Below are positions 24,794 through 34,709 of a DNA stretch of 64,000 bases, piece by piece. Under the pieces are notes generated by a model. It did not search any database, was not told the DNA's origin, and saw only the letters and a list, made by a program, of their open reading frames with translations. This stretch comes from Opacimonas sp002292215. Its GTDB lineage: Bacteria > Pseudomonadota > Gammaproteobacteria > Enterobacterales > Alteromonadaceae. The translations under genes and the position numbers were made by a program. The stretch is from positions 1,488,001 through 1,552,000 of the forward strand of contig OX044360.1 of the NCBI GenBank assembly GCA_943846745.1. Direction: 5' to 3'. Every line of letters begins with the position of its first letter. The first letter of the stretch is position 1.

Positions 24794-26380
24794 TTAGTTA
24801 ATTGATGTTTTCCCTGAAGTTTGAAAACGGTCGATAACAGAATTAACCATCGTAATGGTTTCTTTTAATGTCTTACTTGCTGCTAAGGCTTTTTCTGATG
24901 CACTTTTAGTTTCCATTGCACCATCAGCTATCCCTACGATCTGTTCATTGATATGTTCAGCAACATTACTTTGCTCTTCGACCGAGGATGACATCTCAAT
25001 CGTCATATTTGAAATCATACTCACTGCTTGGTTTATTTCCGCTAATGCATCACGCGTTTTTTCGACTATAGCGACACCTTGTTCAGCTGAAGCTTTACCA
25101 TCTCGAGACACCGAAACTGCGCGTTCAGAGCGACTGGTTAACGTCTGAATAATTTGATGAATATGATCCGTGGATTCATGTGTCTTTAATGCTAAAGACC
25201 GAACCTCATCAGCAACAACGCTAAAGCCTCGCCCTTGTTCACCAGCACGTGCAGCTTCAATGGCTGCGTTAAGTGCTAATAAATTAGTTTGTTCAGCAAT
25301 AGTAGAAATAATATTCGCTGCTTGACCTATTTGACCCGTTGATTCGGCCAGTTCACCGACAGTAGAAGTAATTGATTCTACCGCATCATTCAATAAATTA
25401 ATTGTATCTAATGCTTCTTTAGCACGATCATTACCAGAATTAACATTTTGATACGCTTGTTTGGAATTTTGCGCGTTAGATTCCACGCGCTCAGCAACTT
25501 CTTGGATGGCTGCACTCATTTGCGTAATTGCTGAAGCAATTTGTTGTGTGCTTTGATTTTGTTGCACAGCTGCCGAGCTTGTTACTTCGGCTTGAAGTTG
25601 AGTAGAGTCGGCAATATTATCAAGCTCTTGAGCCGCATCAGAGATCCGAGCTAAGGCTGTACGACAGCGTGATAATTCACACAATAAGACTAATTTAGCC
25701 CGTGCTTTTTTACCTGAATCAGGGAAATATGTCTGAGCGACTAATTCATTGCTATAAGAATCCGGACTTTGATCAATTATTTCTTGCCATTCTTTTTCAC
25801 GTTTAATATTAGAAAATACACCGGATAAAACAACAGCACCAAATGCCATTAATCCAAGCAAAAATTGGCCAAAGAACAGGTCAATACCTAATGCTGTTCC
25901 ACCAATAAGTAAAAAAGGCAGGTAACTACTCATAAAATTTAAACATTTTTGGGTAAAGCTAATAGCGGGCTTGCCTGCTCGAAGTTTGGCGTATATTTCT
26001 GTGGCTCGTTTTTTTTCATCTTCGGTAGCAGTAACTCGTACCGATTCGTAACCAATTAATGTTCCGTTTTCATGAACTGGAGTGACAAAAGCAGACACCC
26101 AATAATGATCGCCATCAGCCCGACGATTTTTCACCAATCCCATCCAAATTTTTCCAGCTTTTAACGTATCCCACATTTCTTTAAATACCGGAGAAGGCAT
26201 ATCAGGATGACGAATTAAATTATGCGGTTGACCAATTAAATCTTCTCTTTCATAGCCGCTGACTCGTTGAAATGCATCATTGCAGTGAGTAATTCTTCCA
26301 TGCTTATCTGTCGCTGAGATGAGTCTCTCAGTATGCTCAAATCGATACTCACGTTGAGTCACTGGTTCATTCAATCGCAT
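24794..26380 (-). CDS. Aer-like methyl-accepting chemotaxis protein with PAS domain
   Basis: A 528-residue cytoplasm-facing receptor. The ATG at 26380 has AAGGTG upstream; an in-frame GTG three codons earlier is less likely. A PAS domain (about 10-125: DKHGRITHCNDAFQRVSGY, DHYWVSAFVTPV) resembles the FAD-binding PAS of Aer. It is followed by two membrane segments (about 155-195) and a signalling domain with hairpin tip EQTNLLALNAAIEAARAGE. It probably senses redox or energy state and controls CheA. Confidence 0.9.
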   Translation of the reverse strand: MRLNEPVTQREYRFEHTERLISATDKHGRITHCNDAFQRVSGYEREDLIGQPHNLIRHPDMPSPVFKEMWDTLKAGKIWMGLVKNRRADGDHYWVSAFVTPVHENGTLIGYESVRVTATEDEKKRATEIYAKLRAGKPAISFTQKCLNFMSSYLPFLLIGGTALGIDLFFGQFLLGLMAFGAVVLSGVFSNIKREKEWQEIIDQSPDSYSNELVAQTYFPDSGKKARAKLVLLCELSRCRTALARISDAAQELDNIADSTQLQAEVTSSAAVQQNQSTQQIASAITQMSAAIQEVAERVESNAQNSKQAYQNVNSGNDRAKEALDTINLLNDAVESITSTVGELAESTGQIGQAANIISTIAEQTNLLALNAAIEAARAGEQGRGFSVVADEVRSLALKTHESTDHIHQIIQTLTSRSERAVSVSRDGKASAEQGVAIVEKTRDALAEINQAVSMISNMTIEMSSSVEEQSNVAEHINEQIVGIADGAMETKSASEKALAASKTLKETITMVNSVIDRFQTSGKTSIN

Positions 26381-26497
26381 AATAAACACCTTAGTTTGTA
26401 ATTAGTAATTGCTATAGACTGTCTGATTCATGGGTTGATGTACTACATCTTTTTACGAATCTGATAACAAATACTATCGACACTCTACAAGTATTAC

Positions 26498-27499
26498 TTA
26501 AGGCTTAGTTTGATATTGATTGACTCCATAATTATCTTTTACGCAAGTTAACTTATCTTGCTCAAGTAAGTAATTTAGGTGCGCTAGGCATTCTGCAACA
26601 GCAAAGAACATTTGATGTTTGCCTAATTGGCGTTGAAACATAACGGGTAATAAACTCACCACGGTTTGTTGAGAAAGACAAGCTTGCATTAAGTTATCAA
26701 GATGGATGTGATGATGATGAATAATCTCAGCTACCCTGTTAGGAATATCCCTAATCGGATTTTTGTGCGATGGCAACAGTAACGTCGATTGTGGTAACTG
26801 TGCAAATTGTTCTAACGTGTGTAAGTAATAATATAAAGGATTAGATTGAGGTTGAGTACTATAAGCACCTATATTGGGTGTGATTTTGGGTAACACTTGA
26901 TCCCCCCCAATACATATATCAAATTCAGGGTTAAATAAGCTAATATGCTCTGGAGAATGACCAAGTCCAAGTATTAATTGCCATGAAGATTGGCCTATAA
27001 GTAAAGTTTCACCGGGTACTAATCGAACAAAGCTCAAAGGTAGCGGAGAGACAACCTTGCCAAATCCTCCTTTCCCTTGAGTAAACAGAGTAACCTGTTC
27101 AGGGGAAAAGCCTGCTGCTCGATAATAGCGACGATCCTGCCAATTATCCGCACCTTGATTGCCGGCGTATAATGCTCTCGCAGCATAATACTCGGTCTGT
27201 GCCATGTACAAATCGACGCGATAGGTTTGTGTCAAATAGCCAGCGCACCCGATATGATCAGGATGCATGTGCGTAACAATGACTCGCGTAATCGGCCCGT
27301 CTAATTGCTCAATAATCGATGTCCATGCCGCAATCGTCTCACTCGTTGCCATCCCACAATCAATAATTGCCCAGCCATGATTATCCCTAACTAGATAGAC
27401 GTTAATATGATCTAGTGCCAAAGGTAACGGCATCCGACACCATAATACATTTTCAGTTATGTGCTGAACATGACCAACGGCAGGAGGAGTAGAATACAT
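26498..27499 (-). CDS. metallo-beta-lactamase-fold hydrolase
   Basis: A 333-residue MBL-fold protein with the zinc motif THMHPDHIG (about residues 77-85), the later His in LGLGHSPEHISLF, the Asp in ICIGGDQVL, and LLPSHKNPI. This arrangement is like glyoxalase II or lactonase-type members. The start follows the halogenase stop by eight bases, so it is co-transcribed with the two halogenase-family genes. The substrate is unknown; in this context it may act on the same metabolite. Confidence 0.85.
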   Translation of the reverse strand: MYSTPPAVGHVQHITENVLWCRMPLPLALDHINVYLVRDNHGWAIIDCGMATSETIAAWTSIIEQLDGPITRVIVTHMHPDHIGCAGYLTQTYRVDLYMAQTEYYAARALYAGNQGADNWQDRRYYRAAGFSPEQVTLFTQGKGGFGKVVSPLPLSFVRLVPGETLLIGQSSWQLILGLGHSPEHISLFNPEFDICIGGDQVLPKITPNIGAYSTQPQSNPLYYYLHTLEQFAQLPQSTLLLPSHKNPIRDIPNRVAEIIHHHHIHLDNLMQACLSQQTVVSLLPVMFQRQLGKHQMFFAVAECLAHLNYLLEQDKLTCVKDNYGVNQYQTKP

Positions 27500-27507
27500 A
27501 TCAGGCC

Positions 27508-28983
27508 TTACACACGCGAAGATTTAAAATTCATTAGACACCCTTTAAAAAAAGCATCAAGTTGATTATCAGAATACAGATCTCCTGTACCAGGTTGATT
27601 GACGGACAATGGCGGATAAGCACCATATCCAGATAAAAGGCAATGCCATGAGGTCGCGCTAAAATGCGACGCATGTCCGTTTTCTTTAAGGTGTTGTGTT
27701 AAATCACCACGCCTAAACCAGACATCAAGTAACTCTAGTAAAGGCTTGGATATATGCTCATTATTACGATTAGCACGCCAATATTCAGAGTCATCTCGAG
27801 TATTGAGCTTATAGTGAGCGACGATGTAATCACGTACCCGTTCAAAGTTTTCATTGATAATATTATTGTAATTATCTTGGCGCTTATTCGAAAAATGCCC
27901 CGCTTCGTATTCTTCAATAAAGCGTTCAACCGAAGTTTGTACCAAATGCAACGCTGTCGCTTCTAACGGTTCAATAAATCCTTGTGATAAACCTAATCCA
28001 ACACAGTTTTTGTACCAGTGTTGACTAACTTGACCTACATTCATTTGTAAATGACGAGCTTCTATATCACTATCAAGCAAACCTAAATGCGCACGAAACT
28101 CCGTTTCTGCATGGTCTGCCGAGATAAAATCTTGACTGAAAACGTAACCATTCCCAGTGCGGTGGGTTAACGGAATCCGCCACGCCCAGCCATTAGATAA
28201 GGCGGTCGCTTGTGTTTCTACTGGTTGGTTTTGATCTACCGCAGTAGGAAAAACAACAGCAGCATCATTATATAAATTATCTTTGAACGTATTAAATTTG
28301 ACGCCCAATGTTTGTTGTAACAGCACAGACCTAAATCCCGTACAATCAAAAAATAAATCAGCGGGTATCACTTCACCATTATCGCAGACTAATGCCGCAA
28401 TACTGTCATCGGGGTGTTGTTGGACATGTTCAATCGTTCTTTGCTTATGCTCAACACCAAGTTGTTGTGCGTGATCCGCTAAAAATTGTCCCAGTAAACC
28501 CGAATCAAAATGATAGCCGTATTCAACATTAAAGGGAAAATGATCAGGAGCAATAGGATGTTTGTTATGCTTAGCAAGCCAACCATTAAACAGAAATTTT
28601 TCTGGTGTCGTTTCAACATCCAAACCCAAACGGCGGGTATAGCAATTAACCTGAAAAGGACGCTCACTAAAGGTGTCTAATTGCGAAATAAATGGGTGAC
28701 TATAACTGGCATTTTGTGAATTAGGACTCCAACCTGCAAATTCTATATTCACTTTATATGTCGCTTTGCATCGTTCCATCCAATCTGACTCAGGAATATT
28801 TAAGTCTGCAAAAAAACGTTTCAAACTCGGTGTTGAGCCTTCCCCTACACCGATAATACCAATGTCAGGTGATTCGACTACGGTGATATGAATTGGGTGT
28901 TCCCTCCAGCGATGCGCTAACAGGTTTGCCGCCATCCAGCCAGCTGTTCCACCTCCTAAAATAACAATGCGTTGCGGATTCAT
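27508..28983 (-). CDS. tryptophan-halogenase-family flavoprotein (copy 1)
   Basis: A 491-residue protein of the flavin-dependent halogenase family. The FAD motif GGGTAGWMAANLLAHR is at residues 9-24, followed by GIIGVGEGSTPSL. A Lys in ATYKVNIEF aligns by eye with the catalytic Lys of PrnA. WAWRIPLTHR is the family WxWxIP motif, and the GLSQGFIEPLEATALHL block is present. The family makes halogenated indoles through HOCl. Marine members beside TonB receptors are usually uncharacterised and may act on other substrates. It is 29 bp from copy 2, same strand. Confidence 0.88.
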   Translation of the reverse strand: MNPQRIVILGGGTAGWMAANLLAHRWREHPIHITVVESPDIGIIGVGEGSTPSLKRFFADLNIPESDWMERCKATYKVNIEFAGWSPNSQNASYSHPFISQLDTFSERPFQVNCYTRRLGLDVETTPEKFLFNGWLAKHNKHPIAPDHFPFNVEYGYHFDSGLLGQFLADHAQQLGVEHKQRTIEHVQQHPDDSIAALVCDNGEVIPADLFFDCTGFRSVLLQQTLGVKFNTFKDNLYNDAAVVFPTAVDQNQPVETQATALSNGWAWRIPLTHRTGNGYVFSQDFISADHAETEFRAHLGLLDSDIEARHLQMNVGQVSQHWYKNCVGLGLSQGFIEPLEATALHLVQTSVERFIEEYEAGHFSNKRQDNYNNIINENFERVRDYIVAHYKLNTRDDSEYWRANRNNEHISKPLLELLDVWFRRGDLTQHLKENGHASHFSATSWHCLLSGYGAYPPLSVNQPGTGDLYSDNQLDAFFKGCLMNFKSSRV

Positions 28984-29012
28984 AATCTTTTTCCTAACAA
29001 AACCATCCCCTG

Positions 29013-30503
29013 CTACACTTTTAAATAATGTGCTAAAAAGTCATCATGCGGTAACATTTTTACCAACGGTTGACGTTTTGCTGCAAAAACTTTGTCCAAG
29101 GTGTCAGTTAACTGAGCTTCGCTCATTTGATTTGCTGCAGGATGATAATCTTTTGGCATGATCCCTTGGCCGAGCATCACTTGTAACCAAGACGCATCAC
29201 GGAAAATATCATGCTGATCATTAAAGATCTCACCCACATCACTAAATACTTGGATTTTTTGTGCTAACCGATCCGGTAAAGGTAAATTTCGCATATCTTG
29301 CCAAAAATCAGAATCAGTTCGTTCATTAACGTGATAATGCAAAATAATAAAATCTCGAATAGTTTCATATTCCGTCTTAGATTCGGCATTATATAAATCG
29401 ACAGCTGATTGTTGAATACCGTTATGTGGAAATAATTTAAGTAATCGCACAATCGCCGATTGGATTAAATGAATACTGGTTGATTCTAATGGCTCTAAAA
29501 ATCCACTCGCCAAGCCAATACTGATCACGTTTTTATGCCATTGTTCTTTTGTTCGACCCGTTCTAAACGATATTTTACGTACGTCATTAATTGGATCTGA
29601 CCCTAAATTATTAATCAGGCGATCATGTGCTTCTTCATCTGTCATATATTTTGATGAGAACACAATGCCGTTACCGTTGCGATTGGTTAATGGTATCCGC
29701 CATTGCCAGCCTTTGTCATGCGCGATACTGCGGGTATAGGGTAGGGTCTTTTCAAAACGATTAGTTTGCACGGCCAATGCACTATCAGCCGCTAACCAGT
29801 GCGACCAATCTTCATATTTTACACCTAATGTTTGTTGGGATAAAATAGCTCGAGAGCCCGTACAATCAATAAATAAATCACCTTGAATTTGCTTACCACT
29901 TTTTAACTGTAAGCCCGTAATATTTCCATAAATTGGATCCTGTTGAACATGCTCAATAATCCCTTCAGTACGAATAACACCGCCTTTTTCAGCAATTTTA
30001 CGTAAATATTTACCATATAAAGACGAATCAAAGTGATAAGCATAAGGCATATCAAACATGGGGTTTTGCGTATTAATTTTGTTAAATGAACCGTCTACAC
30101 TACATAGGTAATTTAAGTCATATTCCCAAATGGATTTTTGTAAACCCGCTTTATAAGCACGTAACCAATAATGCTGAAAATTACAAAATCCCAAATTAGT
30201 CCCAGGTGCACCAAATGTATGTAAATAGGATTCACCTTTTACACGCCAGTTTTCAAATTGAATCGCAAGCTTAATTGTCCCGTTGGTTTCGCGTAAAAAC
30301 TCTTTTTCATCCACACCCAAAAATTGATTAAAGACTTGAATTGGTGGGATCGTTGCTTCACCGACACCGACAATTCCGATATCTTCTGATTCAACCAGCT
30401 CGATTTCAATTTGCCCCTGTAAGACTTTTTGCATCAGCGCAGCAGTCATCCAGCCAGCAGTACCACCGCCAGCAATGACGACTTTTTTGATTGGTTGTTG
30501 CAT
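29013..30503 (-). CDS. tryptophan-halogenase-family flavoprotein (copy 2)
   Basis: A 496-residue paralogue of the downstream gene. GGGTAGWMTAALMQKV is at residues 12-27. GVGEATIPPIQVFNQFLG follows, then the candidate catalytic Lys in TIKLAIQFENW, WQWRIPLTNR, and GLASGFLEPLESTSIHLIQS. The two copies differ throughout, so duplication is old. AAGG lies before the ATG. It is downstream of the TonB receptor but behind a terminator, so it is reached by read-through or by a promoter in 30504-30572. Confidence 0.88.
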   Translation of the reverse strand: MQQPIKKVVIAGGGTAGWMTAALMQKVLQGQIEIELVESEDIGIVGVGEATIPPIQVFNQFLGVDEKEFLRETNGTIKLAIQFENWRVKGESYLHTFGAPGTNLGFCNFQHYWLRAYKAGLQKSIWEYDLNYLCSVDGSFNKINTQNPMFDMPYAYHFDSSLYGKYLRKIAEKGGVIRTEGIIEHVQQDPIYGNITGLQLKSGKQIQGDLFIDCTGSRAILSQQTLGVKYEDWSHWLAADSALAVQTNRFEKTLPYTRSIAHDKGWQWRIPLTNRNGNGIVFSSKYMTDEEAHDRLINNLGSDPINDVRKISFRTGRTKEQWHKNVISIGLASGFLEPLESTSIHLIQSAIVRLLKLFPHNGIQQSAVDLYNAESKTEYETIRDFIILHYHVNERTDSDFWQDMRNLPLPDRLAQKIQVFSDVGEIFNDQHDIFRDASWLQVMLGQGIMPKDYHPAANQMSEAQLTDTLDKVFAAKRQPLVKMLPHDDFLAHYLKV

Positions 30504-30572
30504 GTATCAAATACCTTATATGCGTGATTTATTTTTGACTTTACCTAATCTGAAGCCAAAAATAAATAAGAC

Positions 30573-30610
30573 AAAAAAAAAGACCTCATCGCCTGAGCCA
30601 TGAGGTCTTT
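30573..30610 (-). terminator. terminator of the second TonB receptor gene
   Basis: On the minus strand AAAGACCTCAT and ATGAGGTCTTT arms, ten-base loop, then a long T run. Confidence 0.88.
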
Positions 30611-30625
30611 ACAGTTTACTATATC

Positions 30626-33559
30626 TTAATAGAAAGAGTAGTTAACGTTTAGTAAGTAAGAAGGACCAAACTGGCGATTAACCGTAACAATACCGTTACC
30701 ATCACGTGTTGATTCATCTTCATCTGTCAAGTTTGTACCTTGCAATGATACTTTAAGACCTTTCAATGCTTCCATACCGGCTTCGGAGAAATCATAGCTG
30801 ATCTGAGCATCTAACAACGTCACACCGTCACGGCTTGCTTCAGCAATCTTGTTAGAACCACCACGCTCATAGGTAGTGAATCCATCACGATCTGTTGCTG
30901 CAACACGGACTTCAAATCCATCACGCTCATAGTAAGCTGTTAACGAGTAAACGCTATCAGACTGACCAGGAATGCTTGCACCATTATCTAGTTTCGCATC
31001 AATTAGTGTAGCAGAAGCTGCAACACCAAATCCGTCAAGCTCATCCGCTAACATGTTTAATGGAATGTTTGCAGTAACTTCGATACCTTTAACTTCGCCT
31101 TTTAAGCCATCTTCGAAGAACGAATATGCACCAAAATCAGGAGGAGTGACTAAATCACCTTGTGAGTAAGCTGTATTTAATGGGCCATAAACACCATCTT
31201 GGTCGATTACACGATCATGGAAACCAGGAATGAAGTAGTTTGCACCGCCATTCGTTGGATCATTTGTGAAATCAATATATTCGTTACCATCACGAGTCCA
31301 GTTAACAAGATCTTTGTAGAACACAGCAACTGAAACATAACCTTCATCTTCAAAGTAATTTTCGTATGCAACGTCAAAGTTGTTCGCTTCTAACGGACGT
31401 AACATAGGGTTACCCGTTACTTTGCTCCAAGGTGAACCATTTGCTTCAACATCTGCAAGTGTATTTGGTATTGTGATTAAATCGATGTTCTGATCAAATT
31501 TAACAAAACCAGATGCACGCATTTGGTCAATACGAGCACGAGAGATAGTTTTAGAAGCAGCTAAGCGAATGAATTGATTATCTGCAACTTCAGCACTTAA
31601 GTTAAAGCTTGGTAATAAATGCGTATACTTATCGCCTGCTGTAATTTTACAGCTATCGTCTACTTCACCATCGTTGTTATCATCACATACTGCGAAGTTA
31701 TCACCAACAACACCGATATAACCCGAAGAAGACTGATCACTACGAATATACTGTAAGCCCACATTACCAAATACCGGCATATCACCAAGTTCAGTTTCAT
31801 AGTCAGCTTTAACGAAGAAAGTCGTTACACGCTCATCAACCGTAAATGTATCACCTAAACGGTCTGGTTCAAGAAGACCTGCATCATTTAATGTATAAGT
31901 ATCATCATAGTAAGGTGCAAAACCGTCATACGCGACAACCTGTCCTAAACCAGCCCAGCTTAAATCAGCAAGACCGTAGACATATTCACTTGGAATACCC
32001 GTCGAGAAAGGATAAGAAGATGCAGTTGCAAATAAACCTTTGTTGATTTTTTCTTTAAAACGGTCGCTGATATGTAAACCAGTTACTACGTTTGTGAATA
32101 AACCACCATCAAGCTCAGCTTGAATTTGAATTTTTGCTGTAGTTAATTCTTCAGCAAAATCAGCATAGTTCATGAAACCATCTTGCGCATTCAAGAAACT
32201 GAACGGCTGTCCGTTTTCTTGTAACACGGTTGATGTAAACTGATCAGCGATATTAGCCATACCACCACCCCAAACTTGCGGGCCAGTTAATTGTAACGCA
32301 TTTGCATCGGCAAAAGCACCAAGTCCAGATTGACTAGTGAAGAATACACCATTGTCACTCATTTCGAATGAACGAGTACCTAACTCATCAGAACCTAAGG
32401 TACCTGAGCGAGCTAAACCGGCATAAGATTCTGCACGAAGATCACGCTTAGCAGATTCACTCGACGCTAAATCAACTTCTACAGACCATGTATCATCAAT
32501 AGCGTAGTTTACGTTTAAACCAAATGCTTGAAGTGAACCATCTTTTTGTAATGGATCGGTACGTAATACTGGGTTAACACCAACTTGATTACCGCTTACG
32601 TTGTTTCCTGAACCTGTGTACACAGGGTTACCATCGGCATCAACTTCTAAAGAGAAAGGTTCGATGAAACCACGTAAGACACCTGAATCAGAATAACTGA
32701 TATCTAGCACGTCAAGGACGATGTCTAGTTGGTCATTTGGTTGGAATTGTAATACAGCAGAAATTGTTTCACGGTCTAGTAATGTAGATTGGTTATTTAA
32801 ATCCAGACCCGCTGGTACGAAATCATCACCATTATTTTGTGCATTGTAACCCCAAACACCATATTTACGTTGGTTGTTTGGTGATTCAGCAGTTGCATAA
32901 GCAACAGCCAAGCCAATGGTATCATCAGCAAATTTTTCAACGAACGATAACGCAAAACGCTTACCTGTGTTGTCAAATTCTGGATTGTCAGATTCATTAC
33001 CTGCTTGCTCATAACTACCATTGATCGTTAAAGTACGTTTTGCAGATAAAGGACGAACTGTTTGTAAATCGACTGTACCACCGATACCTTGAGTCGTTAA
33101 CGACGCATCAGTCGTTTTATAAATTGTCGCACCAGTCATGATCTCAGAAGGATAAAGATCATATTCAACACCACGGTTATCACCAATACCGATCAATTCA
33201 CGACCGTTTAGTGTAGTACCAGTGAAATCTTCTTTAAAACCACGAACAGAAATACCAGAAGTACGACCGCCAACTCGTTCACCGGCAAGACCAGGAAGAC
33301 GCGCTAATGATTCAGCGATAGATGAATCAGGTAATTTACCGATGTCTTCAGCTGAAATAGCTTCTACGATAGATTTGTTATCTTGTTTAATCGCTTGTGC
33401 ACGAATTAGTGAACCACGAATACCGCTAACAGCAATAACTTCAACATCATCCGCAACTTCGTTTGTGTTTGCTTGCTGTGCTAAAGCACTACCTGAAAAC
33501 ATCGCAGCTGAAACAGCTAATGATATTATTGCAGGCTTAAAAATTTTATTAGTTTTCAT
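30626..33559 (-). CDS. TonB-dependent receptor (TIGR01782-like)
   Basis: A 977-residue outer-membrane receptor. Signal peptide at residues 1-27 (ending ALA), a TonB-box-like VEVIAVSGIRGSL, a plug (about 50-175: LPDSSIAESLARLPGLAGERVGGRTSGISVRGF, split here as LPDSSIAESLARLPG and GRTSGISVRGF), then the barrel. The C-terminus YLLNVNYSFY ends in an aromatic residue as expected. The pattern fits the TIGR01782 group, often used for carbohydrate or plant/algal polymer fragments in marine Alteromonadales. With two halogenase-family proteins downstream it forms a recurrent gene neighbourhood whose substrate I cannot define. Confidence 0.92.
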   Translation of the reverse strand: MKTNKIFKPAIISLAVSAAMFSGSALAQQANTNEVADDVEVIAVSGIRGSLIRAQAIKQDNKSIVEAISAEDIGKLPDSSIAESLARLPGLAGERVGGRTSGISVRGFKEDFTGTTLNGRELIGIGDNRGVEYDLYPSEIMTGATIYKTTDASLTTQGIGGTVDLQTVRPLSAKRTLTINGSYEQAGNESDNPEFDNTGKRFALSFVEKFADDTIGLAVAYATAESPNNQRKYGVWGYNAQNNGDDFVPAGLDLNNQSTLLDRETISAVLQFQPNDQLDIVLDVLDISYSDSGVLRGFIEPFSLEVDADGNPVYTGSGNNVSGNQVGVNPVLRTDPLQKDGSLQAFGLNVNYAIDDTWSVEVDLASSESAKRDLRAESYAGLARSGTLGSDELGTRSFEMSDNGVFFTSQSGLGAFADANALQLTGPQVWGGGMANIADQFTSTVLQENGQPFSFLNAQDGFMNYADFAEELTTAKIQIQAELDGGLFTNVVTGLHISDRFKEKINKGLFATASSYPFSTGIPSEYVYGLADLSWAGLGQVVAYDGFAPYYDDTYTLNDAGLLEPDRLGDTFTVDERVTTFFVKADYETELGDMPVFGNVGLQYIRSDQSSSGYIGVVGDNFAVCDDNNDGEVDDSCKITAGDKYTHLLPSFNLSAEVADNQFIRLAASKTISRARIDQMRASGFVKFDQNIDLITIPNTLADVEANGSPWSKVTGNPMLRPLEANNFDVAYENYFEDEGYVSVAVFYKDLVNWTRDGNEYIDFTNDPTNGGANYFIPGFHDRVIDQDGVYGPLNTAYSQGDLVTPPDFGAYSFFEDGLKGEVKGIEVTANIPLNMLADELDGFGVAASATLIDAKLDNGASIPGQSDSVYSLTAYYERDGFEVRVAATDRDGFTTYERGGSNKIAEASRDGVTLLDAQISYDFSEAGMEALKGLKVSLQGTNLTDEDESTRDGNGIVTVNRQFGPSYLLNVNYSFY

Positions 33560-33616
33560 ATGTGTGTGTGTCCTATTATTCCCTGTTGAGATCGTAACTT
33601 ATGTTACTAGGTTGTA

Positions 33617-33645
33617 ACAATAATGAAATTAAATGTATAAATCAA
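33617..33645 (-). promoter_or_regulatory. sigma-70-like promoter of the TonB receptor
   Basis: On the minus strand -35 TTGATT, 17 bp, -10 TATTGT. Dyads lie on both sides. Confidence 0.45.
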
Positions 33646-33649
33646 CATC

Positions 33650-33669
33650 TTTCTTAATTGATTAAGAAA
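33650..33669. promoter_or_regulatory. dyad upstream of the receptor -35 box
   Basis: TTTCTTAAT and ATTAAGAAA arms separated by TG, ending five bases upstream of the -35: a typical activator position. The regulator is unknown. Confidence 0.4.
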
Positions 33670-33918
33670 AAATAAACATATTTATATAATAACAAAAAAA
33701 CATCATTTACATTTATGCCAGGCCAACACATGACAAAACTACGAGTAATCGATTATCTTGACTGTAGTATTAGGCAATAACTCACTGTCATCTTTAAGTT
33801 TTTTGTTATTGATGAGCTTTCAATTTAACCGATTGATCTAATTTGTTTTATTAGATTGCCTGTTTAAAATTCTAATCGTATATTAGAGCCTCTTCACTAT
33901 CATTAATTAGGAAATATT

Positions 33919-34659
33919 ATGCTAACCAATCCAAATTTTATAGACAAAACAGGCACATCAGTACCAAATGTCACTTGGCCTGTGCGGGTAGGCGATGAAT
34001 GGCAAACGTTAGATACAAAAGGGTTATTCAGTCGCAAAAAAGTTGTCGTTTTTTCATTACCAGGCGCATTTACGCCAACATGTTCTTCCACACACTTGCC
34101 ACGTTATAATCAATTAGCAAAGACATTTGCCAAACATGGCGTCGATGACATTGTTTGTATTTCCGTTAATGATACATTTGTAATGAACTCTTGGCTTGCA
34201 GATCAAGAAGCACAAAATATTACAGTTGTGCCCGATGGTAATGGAGAATTTACAGAAAAAATGGGCTTACTCGTCGATAAATCTGCAATCGGTTTCGGCA
34301 AGCGTAGCTGGCGCTATTCAATGCTGGTAAATAACGGGATCATTGAAAAGATGTTTATTGAGCCTGACTTACCAGGTGACCCATTTGAAGTATCTGACGC
34401 TGACACAATGTTGAGGTACTTAGATCCTGAAGCTAAAGCACCACAAGAAGTAAGTATTTTCACTAAACCTAACTGTCCGTTCTGTATTAAAGCTAAAGCG
34501 GAACTCAGTGCAGCTGGATATGATTATGAAGAGATTATACTAGGAAAAGATGCATCTTTAACCTCACTCAAAGCAATCACAGGTCGCGATACTGTGCCAC
34601 AAATATTTATTGGTGGTGAGTTCATTGGTGATAGTGAAGCGTTAAGTGTCTATTTGTAA
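33919..34659 (+). CDS. peroxiredoxin-glutaredoxin fusion (hybrid Prx5)
   Basis: A 246-residue fusion. The N-terminal Prx5 domain (about 1-165) has the peroxidatic Cys in PGAFTPTCSSTHLP. The C-terminal glutaredoxin (about 175-246) has CPFC and TVPQIFIGGEFIGDSE. The enzyme reduces peroxides using glutathione through its own glutaredoxin. AGGAA precedes the ATG. It is monocistronic with a strong hairpin terminator. Paired CTAAT...ATTAG dyads at 33838-33854 and 33872-33886 may bind a redox regulator (inference). Confidence 0.95.
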   Translation: MLTNPNFIDKTGTSVPNVTWPVRVGDEWQTLDTKGLFSRKKVVVFSLPGAFTPTCSSTHLPRYNQLAKTFAKHGVDDIVCISVNDTFVMNSWLADQEAQNITVVPDGNGEFTEKMGLLVDKSAIGFGKRSWRYSMLVNNGIIEKMFIEPDLPGDPFEVSDADTMLRYLDPEAKAPQEVSIFTKPNCPFCIKAKAELSAAGYDYEEIILGKDASLTSLKAITGRDTVPQIFIGGEFIGDSEALSVYL

Positions 34660-34671
34660 TACACAGTAATG

Positions 34672-34709
34672 ATAGATGTCATGCCTCATGACATCTATTT
34701 AGTTTTTGA
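34672..34709 (+). terminator. terminator of the Prx-Grx gene
   Basis: Perfect twelve-base arms ATAGATGTCATG and CATGACATCTAT with a CCT loop, followed by TTAGTTTTTG. Confidence 0.85.

Larger units (their letters stand above)
33560..33918. other. divergent intergenic region between TonB receptor and Prx-Grx genes
   Basis: This 359-bp AT-rich gap has no ORF. It holds a receptor promoter (33617-33645, minus), a GTAAC dyad (33594-33607), a 20-bp dyad at 33650-33669 and two CTAAT/ATTAG dyads near the plus-strand gene. Confidence 0.6.
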
